This document shows positions 14,505 to 21,751 of a stretch of 26,741 bases of DNA, one piece after another. The notes under the pieces were generated by a model, which ran no database searches, was not told the origin of the DNA, and worked only from the letters and a program-made list of their open reading frames with translations. The stretch lies in the NCBI GenBank assembly GCA_031401035.1, contig JANNRA010000215.1, forward strand, positions 1 through 26,741, read 5' to 3'. The translations under genes were made by a program, and so were the position numbers. How positions within the stretch are numbered: the first letter of the stretch is position 1; each line of letters begins with the position of its first letter. Origin of the DNA: JANNRA01 sp031401035 (GTDB lineage Bacteria > Desulfobacterota > Binatia > HRBIN30 > CADEER01).

Positions 14505-14807
14505 TCAGCGCAGCCCGCGCGGCAGCCAGCGTGGAAAGGGACGCGCGTGCAGGTGGTAGTGGTCCGGGATCTGCCGCATGTGGTCGTCGAAGAACCACCC
14601 GTCCGGATAGAGGCGGTTGGCGATCGCCGCCAGGCGCTCGCGCATCACCGCCCCTTCAGCTTCGCTGGGCCGTGCCCGATGGGCGCCGAGCACCGCCATC
14701 GCGACGTCGCACGAGTCGCAGTCGATGACCACGAAGCGGAACGGTTCGTCGAACTCGGCGTGCCACGCCGTGCTGCGATGCAGCTCGCACAACTCACAGG
14801 GTTTCAT
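14505..14807 (-). CDS. Minimal HIT-motif protein with N-terminal CxxC (hypothetical)
   Basis: A 100-aa protein, short for a HIT domain, which usually spans 110-150 aa. The C-terminus has H83-Y-H85-L-H87-A-R, which fits the histidine triad pattern (H-phi-H-phi-H). The N-terminus has CELC (4-7), and a second pair CDSC at 30-33 could complete a zinc site. F23-R-F-V-V-I-D resembles the first strand of HIT proteins. HIT enzymes hydrolyse or transfer nucleotides from nucleoside phosphates. The assignment is by motif only. The start is supported by GGGGAG upstream. It lies convergent to the ccm cluster. Confidence 0.6.
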   Translation of the reverse strand: MKPCELCELHRSTAWHAEFDEPFRFVVIDCDSCDVAMAVLGAHRARPSEAEGAVMRERLAAIANRLYPDGWFFDDHMRQIPDHYHLHARPFPRWLPRGLR

Positions 14808-14830
14808 CCGGGCTCTCCCCGGGGTGACCG

Positions 14831-14861
14831 GCGGGCGCCCCGCGCGCGGCGGGACGCCCGC
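14831..14861 (-). terminator. Strong hairpin after the cold shock gene
   Basis: On the - strand, GGGCGTCCCGC pairs with GCGGGGCGCCC around a CGCGC loop (11 pairs, one G-T wobble), with two more G-C pairs outside. It begins 6 bases after the csp stop. No T-run follows, so it would stop transcription only with help, or it may simply protect the 3' end of the transcript. Confidence 0.4.
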
Positions 14862-14867
14862 GGTGTT

Positions 14868-15068
14868 TCAGACCTTCGTGACGTTCGAAGCCTGCGGACC
14901 CTTCTTGCCGTCCGTCACCTCGAACTCAACGCGGAGTCCTTCTTCCAGACTGCGGAACCCGTCCCCAGCGATGGCGCTGTAGTGCACGAACACATCTTCG
15001 CCGTCATCGCGCTTGATGAATCCGTAGCCCTTCTCCGGGTTGAACCACTTCACCGTTCCCTGCGGCAT
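14868..15068 (-). CDS. Cold shock protein (CspA family)
   Basis: A 66-aa single OB-fold nucleic-acid-binding protein. RNP1 is KGYGFI (13-18) and RNP2 is VFVHY (26-30). MPQGTVKWFNPEKG is the standard family start. Cold shock proteins bind single-stranded RNA or DNA and loosen RNA structure. Length is normal. The start is confirmed by a strong AAGGAGGAAG ribosome-binding sequence. A predicted promoter lies about 100 bases upstream, which leaves a leader of roughly 90 nucleotides, as is common for cold shock genes. Confidence 0.97.
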   Translation of the reverse strand: MPQGTVKWFNPEKGYGFIKRDDGEDVFVHYSAIAGDGFRSLEEGLRVEFEVTDGKKGPQASNVTKV

Positions 15069-15167
15069 GCGCTTCCTCCTTCTCTGTTCTTCGTCCTGCG
15101 GGAAGCTGCATGGCTGGACGTTCAGGCGAACCGGAACGATGGCTGCTCTTTCCCGAGACTGAGGCAG

Positions 15168-15205
15168 CGTATACCGGAAGGACGCCAGGGCCGCAAAGAA
15201 AAAAA
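15168..15205 (-). promoter_or_regulatory. Predicted promoter of the cold shock gene with an upstream T-tract
   Basis: On the - strand, TTGCGG (15191-15196), a 17-base spacer and TATACG (15168-15173). Directly upstream of the -35 is TTTTTTTCTTT (overlapping 15195-15205), the only long A/T tract in the area, which could serve as an UP-like element. It predicts a leader of about 90 nucleotides. Confidence 0.5.
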
Positions 15206-15212
15206 GTGCGTT

Positions 15213-15725
15213 TCAGTCCCAGTCGGGCCGCAGTTCCGCCTGTGTCGGGCCGAAGAAACACGGGTTGTCGAACTCGGCTGAGAACGTTCCCTTTTCGCCC
15301 GCCGCCAGTGACGACGGTTCGACGGTAATCTCGTCGGTCAGGCAGTCCGCACCCTGAATCGGCTCGGAGACGTGGATCGCGACGACGACGCCGCGCGCCG
15401 TTTCACCGCCCTCGTTTTTCACCGTTCCGCGCACCGCCTGCTGCGCGCCGCCCAGCGAGACTTCCTCGTGGTCGGCGACGACGACGCGGGCCGGACCCTT
15501 GCTCACAAGGTCGGCCGCCGCCGCTGGCACCGCCGCGGGCGCCGCTGCCGGCGGGCGCGCCGCCGCTGGCATGTTCTGTTCGACGGCGCGCTTGCCGGGC
15601 GGCGGCACGTCGCCGAAGTGGACGACGCCCTGCTCGTCGACCCACCGATAGACGGTCCCCGCCTGCACGGCGGTGCCGACCAGCAGGAGCGCGAGACCGA
15701 TGCCGGCGGAGCGGAGCAATCGCAT
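15213..15725 (-). CDS. DUF4124 domain-containing exported protein
   Basis: A 170-aa protein with a signal peptide (1-22, cut after VQA). GTVYRWVDEQGVVHFGDVPPPG (about 23-44) is a typical DUF4124 domain, a small beta domain found in many periplasmic proteins. An alanine/proline-rich linker follows (about 52-72). The last 95 residues form an FxLYD-like beta-sandwich with VRGTVKNEGGETARGVVVAIHV and a conserved cysteine pair. The function is unknown. A predicted promoter (TTGATC, TAGCAT) ends 7 bases before the ATG. No ribosome-binding sequence is visible. Confidence 0.85.
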   Translation of the reverse strand: MRLLRSAGIGLALLLVGTAVQAGTVYRWVDEQGVVHFGDVPPPGKRAVEQNMPAAARPPAAAPAAVPAAAADLVSKGPARVVVADHEEVSLGGAQQAVRGTVKNEGGETARGVVVAIHVSEPIQGADCLTDEITVEPSSLAAGEKGTFSAEFDNPCFFGPTQAELRPDWD

Positions 15726-15732
15726 GCGAGCG

Positions 15733-15760
15733 ATGCTAGCGCGACCGGCTCGCCGATCAA
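15733..15760 (-). promoter_or_regulatory. Predicted near-leaderless promoter of the DUF4124 gene
   Basis: On the - strand, TTGATC (15755-15760), a 16-base spacer and TAGCAT (15733-15738) lie 7 bases before the ATG at 15725. Confidence 0.4.
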
Positions 15761-15780
15761 CGCCAATCTTTGCGCCGCCC

Positions 15781-15808
15781 TTGCCGGCGCGACCAGGGTG
15801 GTTAGCCT
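15781..15808 (+). promoter_or_regulatory. Predicted near-leaderless promoter of the 15818 gene
   Basis: TTGCCG (15781-15786), a 16-base spacer and TAGCCT (15803-15808) lie 9 bases before the ATG at 15818. No Shine-Dalgarno sequence is present between them. Confidence 0.4.
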
Positions 15809-15817
15809 GACGGCACG

Positions 15818-16192
15818 ATGACGACGCCCACGGGCCGCGAGGCCGTTCTGCACGCGTTCGATCGCCTCTTCGACCGCGCCGCCAGCAAGCTCAACCTCGA
15901 CTGCAGCGCCGCCGAGCGCGCCGAGGCCAAGCAGTACTTCGCGCAGCGCTACGGCGACGCCCTGCAGCTGCTCGACCAGGCACAGTTCCCGGAGATCCCG
16001 GAGCCGATCCTGGTGCAGATGGAGCAGGCCGTCGACGGGCTCTCACCCGCCTATGTCGCCGCCCAGCTCGCCACCGGTCCGCTCGCCATTCACGTGCAGG
16101 AGTTCATGCGCGGCCTGGCCGTGCGCGCCGCCGAGCAGCGCGTCCTGGAGCACCTGGCCGGCCGCGCCGACGACGCCTACGGCGGCAACTGA
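15818..16192 (+). CDS. Conserved-looking hypothetical helical protein
   Basis: A 124-aa soluble protein that I do not recognise. It has no signal peptide or membrane segment. The sequence looks almost wholly alpha-helical (FDRLFDRAASKLNLD, AERAEAKQYFAQRYGDALQLLDQ, VQEFMRGLAVRAAEQRVLEHLAG), with a proline-rich break FPEIPEP in the middle. It has normal codon use for the window and an own predicted promoter, so it is likely a real gene. It converges with the moeA-type gene. Confidence 0.7.
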   Translation: MTTPTGREAVLHAFDRLFDRAASKLNLDCSAAERAEAKQYFAQRYGDALQLLDQAQFPEIPEPILVQMEQAVDGLSPAYVAAQLATGPLAIHVQEFMRGLAVRAAEQRVLEHLAGRADDAYGGN

Positions 16193-16199
16193 GCGGCGC

Positions 16200-16228
16200 G
16201 GCGCCGGCCGCGGCCGCCCGCCGGTGCC
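16200..16228. terminator. Hairpin between convergent genes
   Basis: GGCGCCGGC (16200-16208) pairs with GCCGGTGCC (16220-16228), nine pairs with one G-T wobble and an 11-base loop. It lies between two convergent genes. No T-tract is present on either side, so a role in ending transcription is only possible. Confidence 0.3.
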
Positions 16229-16237
16229 TGCCGCACC

Positions 16238-18274
16238 CTATGCGCGCCGCGCTGACGCCGTCGTCTTGAGCGTCCCGGCGCGCGCCAGGTCGTAGCCGCC
16301 GAGCTGTTCCACCGCGCGGCGGAACTCCACCGCCCGGATCGTCTCCAGCAGCGCCGCACCCACCACCCCGCGCGCGAAGTCGCCGCGCAGCACCAGGTCG
16401 TAGTCCTCCCGCTCCACCGGAACGAACCCGAGCCCGAGCGCGGTCGCGGCGGAGCGAATGCCGAGCCCGCAATCGGCCAGGCCGCTCGCCACCGCTACCG
16501 CCACCGCCATGTGCGTGTATTCCTCGCGCTCGTATCCGGCGATGCGGCGCGGGGCGATGCGCAGCTTGTCGAGCTGGTAATCGAGCAGGACGCGCGTGCC
16601 CGCGCCGGGCTGGCGGTTGACATAGCGGATGCCGGCGCGGGTGAGGTCGCGCAGACCGCGCAGCCGCCGCGGATTGCCGCGCGCGACGATGAGGCCCTGT
16701 TCACGCACCGCCAGGTTGACGACGACGACGTCGGCGCGCCGGCCGAGCAGCCGGGTGATATCCGGCAGGTTGTAGGTGCCGGTTGTCGGGTCGAGCAGGT
16801 GCGTGCCGACGACGTGCGCCTCGTCGCGCCGCATCGCCACCAGGCCGCCCAGACTGCCGATGTTGGTCATCGACAGCTTCAGCTGCGGCGCGCGCCGCTT
16901 CAGGCAGTCCTCGAGAATGCCCAGCGCCAGGTCGTGGCTGCCGCTCAGCACGATCGTGTGTTCGATCTCGGCGGCGCCGCGCAGCAGCTCCACCGCGACC
17001 TCCTCGCCGGCGTTGATTCCCTCCGACAATGGCGGCACGCGCAGGATGCCGTCGGCGCGCACCAGGGTGGTGATGACCCCGGCGCCGCGGCCGAGTGGCG
17101 TCGCGACGATGCGCGTGCCGACGCGCCCGAGCGTCACGCGCACGAACTCCTCCAGTCCGAGCTTCGAGGGCAGCTTGCGCGGGACGATGGCGCGCAGCGT
17201 TTCCGGCGCCTCGACCGCCGTGCCGAGCCGGCGCGCCAGCAACGGCCGCAGGACCTGCTGGCAGACGATCACCGCCGAGACCGGATAGCCGGGCACGCCG
17301 AGCACCGGCGTGCTGCCGATACGGGCGCAGATCGCCGGCTTGCCGGGCATGATGTCGATGCCGTGCACCAGTACCTCGCCGAGAGCGGCGAGGGCCGCGA
17401 CGGTGAAGTCGCGCTCACCCGCCGAGGAGCCGGCGATGACGACGACCACGTCATGCGCGCGCGCGGCGCGCGCCACCGCCGCCTCGATGCGCGGCTGCTC
17501 GTCGGGCACGCGCGGCCGCCGCCGCGCCACGCCGCCCCACTCGCTGACGAAGGCGGCGATGACGCGCGAGTTGAACTCGGGAATCGCCCCCGGCGCCGCC
17601 GCCGCACCCGGTTCGACGAGCTCGCTGCCGGTCGGGATGATCGCCACCGTCGGCCGCGGCGCGACCGCCACGGTGAGGTGACCGGCGGCGAGCAGCGCGC
17701 CGATGTCGTAGGGCCGGATGCGGTGGCCGCGCGGCAGCAACGCCTCGGTGGCGACCACGTCCTCGCCGACCAGCCGCACGTGCTGCCACGGCGGCGCCGC
17801 CGCGCGCACCGACACCGTGCCGTCGGGCTCCGGGTAGACGTTCTCGATCATCACCACGGCGTTGGCCCAGGCGGGCAGCGCCTGCCCGGTGTCGACGTAG
17901 GCGAACGGCCGCGGCGGCAGGCGCCGTCCGCTCGCCGGCCGCAGGTGCACCGGCGCCGCCTCGCTGGCGCCGAAGCTGTCGGCGGCGCGCAGCGCGATGC
18001 CGTCCATCGCCGCCCCATGGTAGTGCGGCACCGAGCGCAGCGCGAAGACCGGCGCCGCGGTGATGCGCCCGAGGCTGTCCTCGGCGGCGATCGACTCGGC
18101 GGCGCGCGGCGGCGGCTGCCAGGCGTCGACGAACAGCCGCAGGGTGTCGGCCAACGATTGCTTGTTGAGATAGCGGCTGCGGCGACCGTGCGCCGGCGCC
18201 GGCGCCGTCGCCGCGACGGCTGGCGCGCAACAGTCGTCGGCGGTGACGGCGGTGGGTATCGACTTTCGCGGCAT
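16238..18274 (-). CDS. MoeA-like molybdopterin protein fused to a periplasmic-binding-protein-like domain
   Basis: A 678-aa two-domain protein. Residues about 35-435 are MoeA-like, with AAMDGIALRAADSFGA (MDG at 90-92), IIPTGSELV, AGSSAGERDFT and LGVPGYPVSAVIV. The conserved aspartate of the SxG..D loop is kept, but the glycine pattern differs from the canonical SGGxSVGxxD. Residues about 440-655 form a PBP-like domain (IVLSGSHDLALGILEDCL, NRQPGAGTRVLLDYQL, ASGLADCGLGIRSAA), which resembles molybdate-binding or ModE/LysR-type effector domains. MoeA inserts molybdate into molybdopterin-AMP. The fused domain may bind or sense the oxyanion. The ATG at 18274 is preferred over an in-frame GTG at 18295, which has no ribosome-binding sequence. 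It lies 50 bases after moeA in the same operon. Confidence 0.88.
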   Translation of the reverse strand: MPRKSIPTAVTADDCCAPAVAATAPAPAHGRRSRYLNKQSLADTLRLFVDAWQPPPRAAESIAAEDSLGRITAAPVFALRSVPHYHGAAMDGIALRAADSFGASEAAPVHLRPASGRRLPPRPFAYVDTGQALPAWANAVVMIENVYPEPDGTVSVRAAAPPWQHVRLVGEDVVATEALLPRGHRIRPYDIGALLAAGHLTVAVAPRPTVAIIPTGSELVEPGAAAAPGAIPEFNSRVIAAFVSEWGGVARRRPRVPDEQPRIEAAVARAARAHDVVVVIAGSSAGERDFTVAALAALGEVLVHGIDIMPGKPAICARIGSTPVLGVPGYPVSAVIVCQQVLRPLLARRLGTAVEAPETLRAIVPRKLPSKLGLEEFVRVTLGRVGTRIVATPLGRGAGVITTLVRADGILRVPPLSEGINAGEEVAVELLRGAAEIEHTIVLSGSHDLALGILEDCLKRRAPQLKLSMTNIGSLGGLVAMRRDEAHVVGTHLLDPTTGTYNLPDITRLLGRRADVVVVNLAVREQGLIVARGNPRRLRGLRDLTRAGIRYVNRQPGAGTRVLLDYQLDKLRIAPRRIAGYEREEYTHMAVAVAVASGLADCGLGIRSAATALGLGFVPVEREDYDLVLRGDFARGVVGAALLETIRAVEFRRAVEQLGGYDLARAGTLKTTASARRA

Positions 18275-18324
18275 CGCGTGGGGGCCCTTTCGCACTGCGA
18301 AGAGTCAGGGAGCGGCGGGACCCA

Positions 18325-19605
18325 TCAGCCAAACATCCGTACGTCGACATCGACGCCCGCGTCGATGCCCTCGGCGCTGGCCGGGATGCACACCAGCCCG
18401 TCGGCCGCGACGAGGTTGAAGATGGCGCCGGATTTGCCGGGCAGCGGCTGCGCCCAGACGGCGCCGTCACGCTCGAGGAGACGGACGCGAACATAGTCCT
18501 CGCGCCCCGGCTGCGAGGCGACCTTCTGCGCCAGCCGCGCCAGCCGCGTCGCCCGCGCCGCGAACACCCCGCCGGGGGCCTCGCCACCCGGGGTTTCGCC
18601 GCCAATGACGCGCAGCAGCGGCGCCGCGAACAGGTCGAAGATCACCAGCGCCGACACCGGGTGCCCGGGCAGGCCGACCACCGGTTTGCCGAGCGCGCGC
18701 GCCAGGATCGTCGGTTTACCGGGCGCCACTGAGATGCCGTGGAAGAGAATCTCCGAGCGCGGGAACGCGGTGATGACTTCGGTGGTGAGGTCCTTGACGC
18801 CGACCGAGCTGCCGCCCGACAGGATGACCACGTCGGCTCGCGCCAGCGCCAGCGCCAGGACCGCGCGCAGGCGGTCGGCACGGTCGGGGACGACGCCGTG
18901 ATCGGTGACCACCGCCCCGGCCTCGCGCGCCATCGCCGCCAGGGAGAACTGGTTGATGTTGCGCACCTGCCCTGGCCGCGGCGCCTTCTCGGGCGCCACG
19001 ATCTCGTCGCCGGTGGCGATGAGCCCGAGGCGCGGTCGCTTGTGGACGCGCAGGCGGGTGATGCCCAACCCGGTGAGCGCGCCGAGATCCTGCGCCCGCA
19101 GGCGGCGGCCGGCGGCGAACACCGGCGCACCGCGGGCGATGTCCTCGCCGACGCGCAAGACGTGCTGCCACGGCGAGGCGCCGCGGTGGATCTCGACCGT
19201 GCCGTCGCCGACCTCGTCGGTGTACTCGACCATCACCACCGCGTCGGCGCCGCGCGGCACCATGCCGCCGGTCGCGATGCGCATCGCCTGCCCCTTGCGC
19301 AGGGGGGTCTTCGCCTCGCGGCCCATCTCGATGGTGCCGGCGACGCGCAGGTACATCGGCACACTGGCCGAGGCGCCGAACGTGTCGGCGGCGCGCACCG
19401 CGTAGCCGTCCATATTGGCGCGCGTGAAATGCGGCAGGTCGATCGGTGCCACGAGGTCGACGGCGAGGACGCGTCCGGCGGCGTCGCGCACCGCCACCGT
19501 TTCGGCGCCGAGCGCCGGCAGGGCCGCGATCGTCGCGCGCGCCTCGGCGGTCGAGACGACGCGGAAGAACGGCTTCAGCTGGCGAAGGTCCGATGGTCGA
19601 GGCAT
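18325..19605 (-). CDS. moeA: Molybdopterin molybdenumtransferase MoeA
   Basis: A 426-aa protein of normal MoeA length. Signatures include FTRANMDGYAVRAADTFGA, RIATGGMVPRGADAVVMVE, GLIATGDEIV, ILSGGSSVGVKDLT and VVGLPGHPVSALVIF, followed by the C-terminal beta-barrel domain. It inserts molybdenum (or tungsten) into the adenylated pterin in the cytosol. The ATG at 19605 overlaps the end of the nitrilase gene by 31 bases. The extra N-terminal residues in the longer frame are arginine-rich and come from the nitrilase sequence, so they are rejected. It sits directly before a second, PBP-fused MoeA, which makes a two-MoeA operon. Confidence 0.94.
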   Translation of the reverse strand: MPRPSDLRQLKPFFRVVSTAEARATIAALPALGAETVAVRDAAGRVLAVDLVAPIDLPHFTRANMDGYAVRAADTFGASASVPMYLRVAGTIEMGREAKTPLRKGQAMRIATGGMVPRGADAVVMVEYTDEVGDGTVEIHRGASPWQHVLRVGEDIARGAPVFAAGRRLRAQDLGALTGLGITRLRVHKRPRLGLIATGDEIVAPEKAPRPGQVRNINQFSLAAMAREAGAVVTDHGVVPDRADRLRAVLALALARADVVILSGGSSVGVKDLTTEVITAFPRSEILFHGISVAPGKPTILARALGKPVVGLPGHPVSALVIFDLFAAPLLRVIGGETPGGEAPGGVFAARATRLARLAQKVASQPGREDYVRVRLLERDGAVWAQPLPGKSGAIFNLVAADGLVCIPASAEGIDAGVDVDVRMFG

Positions 19606-20390
19606 GGCAGTTCGCGGCGCACCTGGGCGAGATAGTCGAGGTCGATCTCGGCGAGAATGGCCGTTTCGAGGTTGCTGGCGCGCGCGATGGGCGTCCCCCA
19701 CGGGTCGACGATCAGGGAGTGGCCGAAGTCGTGGACGCCGCTCGGGCCGCGGCCGATCTGATTCGGCGCGATGACGTAGCACTGGTTCTCGATCGCCCGG
19801 GCGCGCAACAGGATCTCCCAGTGGTGGGCGCCAGTGGGGAAAGTGAAGGCCGCCGGCACGCAGAGGATCTCGGCGCCGGCGCCACTCAGGCGGCGGTAGA
19901 GCTCGGGAAACCGCAGGTCGTAACAGACGCTGAGGCCGAGCGTGCCGAGGTCGGTGCGCACCGCGACGGTCGCGGCGCCGCGCAGGCGCGTGTCCGATTC
20001 GCGGTGCGTGACGTGCTCGGCGATGTCGACGTCGAACAGGTGGACCTTGCGATAGGCGCCGAGCAGGGTACCGTCGCGGCCGTACACCGTCGAGGTGTTG
20101 TAGGCGCGCACCTCGCCCGGCACGGCTTCGAGCTGCGACCCGCCGACCAGCACGACGCCGAGCTCGCGCGCCAGCCCGCCCAGCCGTTCGGTGGTCGGGC
20201 CGGGGATCGGCTCGGCGATAGCGGCCTCGGCCGCGGCGGCACCGCGCCAGACGGCCATCTCCGGCAGCACGATCAGCTGCGCGCCGCGTGCCGCCGCGCC
20301 GCGCGCCAGGGCGGCGGCGCGGTCGAGGTTCGCCGTCAGATCCGATCCGGCGGTGAGCTGGATGGCGGCGGCGAGGAAACGGCGGCTCAT
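19575..20390 (-). CDS. Nitrilase-superfamily amidase (Nit/deaminated glutathione amidase-like)
   Basis: A 271-aa carbon-nitrogen hydrolase. The catalytic triad is E44 (LPEMAVW), K115 (YRKVHLFD) and C156 (SVCYDLRFPELYR). The motif after the cysteine, DLRFPELYR, is typical of the Nit1/Nit2 group, which cleaves deaminated glutathione or omega-amides of 2-oxo acids. Length is normal. It is the first gene of the leftward operon with moeA and moeA-PBP. A functional link to molybdenum cofactor is not obvious. A predicted promoter (TTGACC, TAGCGT) ends 24 bases before the ATG. Confidence 0.92.
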   Translation of the reverse strand: MSRRFLAAAIQLTAGSDLTANLDRAAALARGAAARGAQLIVLPEMAVWRGAAAAEAAIAEPIPGPTTERLGGLARELGVVLVGGSQLEAVPGEVRAYNTSTVYGRDGTLLGAYRKVHLFDVDIAEHVTHRESDTRLRGAATVAVRTDLGTLGLSVCYDLRFPELYRRLSGAGAEILCVPAAFTFPTGAHHWEILLRARAIENQCYVIAPNQIGRGPSGVHDFGHSLIVDPWGTPIARASNLETAILAEIDLDYLAQVRRELPCLDHRTFAS

Positions 20391-20414
20391 GGGTGGTGTG
20401 GAAGCAACGCGCGA

Positions 20415-20443
20415 ACGCTAAACGCCGCGCCCGGGGGGGTCAA
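20415..20443 (-). promoter_or_regulatory. Predicted promoter of the nitrilase-moeA operon
   Basis: On the - strand, TTGACC (20438-20443), a 17-base spacer and TAGCGT (20415-20420), identical in hexamers and spacing to the dodecin promoter at 3387-3415. The ATG is 24 bases downstream. Confidence 0.5.
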
Positions 20444-20469
20444 GCGAGGTGCCGCCCGCGCCCGCTTTC

Positions 20470-20499
20470 TTGCCGCTGCGCGCGTCGATGTGCTAGCGC
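20470..20499 (+). promoter_or_regulatory. Predicted near-leaderless promoter of phaR
   Basis: TTGCCG (20470-20475), an 18-base spacer and TAGCGC (20494-20499) preceded by TGC. The ATG is 10 bases downstream with no Shine-Dalgarno sequence. Confidence 0.4.
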
Positions 20500-20509
20500 C
20501 ACGCCACCC

Positions 20510-21055
20510 ATGAGCACCGCAGAGAAGAGCGCCGTGCGCCTCATCAAGCGCTACGGCAACCGCAAGCTCTACGATGTCGAAGCCAGTCGCTACGTCACCC
20601 TCGAAGCCATCCGCGCCCTGGTGCAGGCGGGCGAGGACGTGCGTGTCGTCGACAACGACAGCGGTGAGGACCTCACCCGCGTGACGCTGGCGCAGATCAT
20701 CTACGAAGCGGAGAAGAAGACCAGCGGCGGCGACGGGACGCTGTCGCTGCCGCTGCTGCGCCGCCTGGTGCAGTTTGGCGACGAGACCGTGCGCGATCTC
20801 AAGCGCGGCGTCGAGCGCGGCCGCGAGGCGCTGGAGAGCGTGCGCGAGGGTGTGCAGGAGCTGGTCAGCGGCGTCAGCGGCAAGGGCAAGGGCCGCGAGA
20901 AGGGCAAGAAGGGCCATTCGTTGCTCGAGGAGCTGCTCGACAATCCGCAGCTGCAGCGCATCGAGCACAGCCTGCGCCTGCTCGAGACGCGCCTCGGCCA
21001 GATGACGCGCGGCAAACCGGCGCCGAAGAAGCGCAAGCCGACGAAGAAGACCTGA
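20510..21055 (+). CDS. phaR: Polyhydroxyalkanoate synthesis regulator PhaR
   Basis: A 181-aa protein. The N-terminal DNA-binding domain has LIKRYGNRKLYDVEASRYVT, the defining PHB accumulation regulator motif, and continues to LAQIIYEAEKK (about residues 8-70). PhaR represses phasin and PHA genes and binds nascent PHA granules. The C-terminal half is charged: helical LRRLVQFGDETVRDLKRGVERGREA, a lysine/glycine stretch (KGKGREKGKKG) and a basic end. No pha synthesis genes lie in this window. It is divergent from the nitrilase operon, and the 119 bases between carry both predicted promoters. Confidence 0.93.
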   Translation: MSTAEKSAVRLIKRYGNRKLYDVEASRYVTLEAIRALVQAGEDVRVVDNDSGEDLTRVTLAQIIYEAEKKTSGGDGTLSLPLLRRLVQFGDETVRDLKRGVERGREALESVREGVQELVSGVSGKGKGREKGKKGHSLLEELLDNPQLQRIEHSLRLLETRLGQMTRGKPAPKKRKPTKKT

Positions 21056-21064
21056 CGGCCTGCC

Positions 21065-21093
21065 TCGACAGCCCTGGGCGCGGCTGCCAGGAT
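21065..21093 (+). promoter_or_regulatory. Possible promoter of the VOC gene cluster
   Basis: TCGACA (21065-21070), a 17-base spacer and CAGGAT (21088-21093) lie 8 bases before the ATG at 21102. The -35 is close to consensus and the -10 is weak. Confidence 0.3.
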
Positions 21094-21101
21094 CGTGGCG
21101 C

Positions 21102-21521
21102 ATGCCCGCCGCCGTCACCGTCACCGGCTTCGACCACCTCGTCCTGCGCGTACGCGACGTCGACCGCTCGGTCGCGTTCTACCGTGACGTGCTCGGCCTG
21201 CCGATGGAGTGCCTGGACGAGTACCGCGCCGGCACGCGGCCGTTCCCGTCGGCGCGCGTCGGCGCCGGCACGCTGATCGACCTGGTGTCCGATCCGACCT
21301 ACGACCCCGGCGCCGCGCAGGCGGTGGCGGGGTTTCTGCACCTGTGCCTGCGCATTGGCGACCGCCTCGACACCGTCCTGGCGGCCCTGCGGGCGCGCGG
21401 CGTCGATCTCGTCGAGGAGACGCCGATGGTACGCCTCGGCGCCACCGGCTATGGGCGCGCACTCTACGTGCGCGACCCGGACGGCTACGTCGTCGAATTG
21501 AAGGAGGAGGCGTCGCCATGA
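21102..21521 (+). CDS. VOC-family (glyoxalase/bleomycin resistance-like) protein
   Basis: A 139-aa protein with two beta-alpha-beta-beta-beta modules: FDHLVLRVRDVDRSVAFYRDVLG at the start, and LYVRDPDGYVVELKEE at the end. Metal ligands of the fold would be H12 in FDHLV, H in GFLHLCLRI and E in VVELKE. The fold includes glyoxalase I, extradiol dioxygenases and drug-binding proteins. The substrate is unknown. Its end contains the AAGGAGGAGG ribosome-binding sequence of the next gene, whose ATG overlaps its TGA. Confidence 0.9.
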   Translation: MPAAVTVTGFDHLVLRVRDVDRSVAFYRDVLGLPMECLDEYRAGTRPFPSARVGAGTLIDLVSDPTYDPGAAQAVAGFLHLCLRIGDRLDTVLAALRARGVDLVEETPMVRLGATGYGRALYVRDPDGYVVELKEEASP

Positions 21522-21751
21522 AGACCACCCGCATCGCTTTGCCGCTGTGGCTGGTGGCGGTCGCCGCGATACCGCTTGCCGCGGTATTCGCCTTCTCGCT
21601 CGCCGTCGCCGCCGTGCTGCTGGTCGGCGCCGGCGTCGTCGCCGCCGTCGTCTTGCCGCTGTTGCGCGGCCGCCCCGCGCGTCGCGACGACGGCACCATC
21701 GAGCTCGATGCGTCGCAGTACCGCCGCCTGCCGCGCCGAGGGGATGACTGA
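21518..21751 (+). CDS. Small membrane protein
   Basis: A 77-aa hypothetical protein. Residues about 8-50 are almost continuous hydrophobic sequence (LWLVAVAAIPLAAVFAF, then LAVAAVLLVGAGVVAAVVLPLL), which would form two transmembrane helices. A short charged C-terminal tail of about 26 residues follows (RPARRDDGTIELDASQYRRL). I do not recognise it. The gene is coupled on both sides, overlapping the VOC stop by 4 bases and the next start by 1 base. It has a strong ribosome-binding sequence. Confidence 0.8.
   Translation: MKTTRIALPLWLVAVAAIPLAAVFAFSLAVAAVLLVGAGVVAAVVLPLLRGRPARRDDGTIELDASQYRRLPRRGDD

Noticed and set aside
16511..18496. A frame of about 660 codons opposite the moeA-PBP gene
   Set aside because: Antisense to a two-domain gene with intact motifs. 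No homology is visible.
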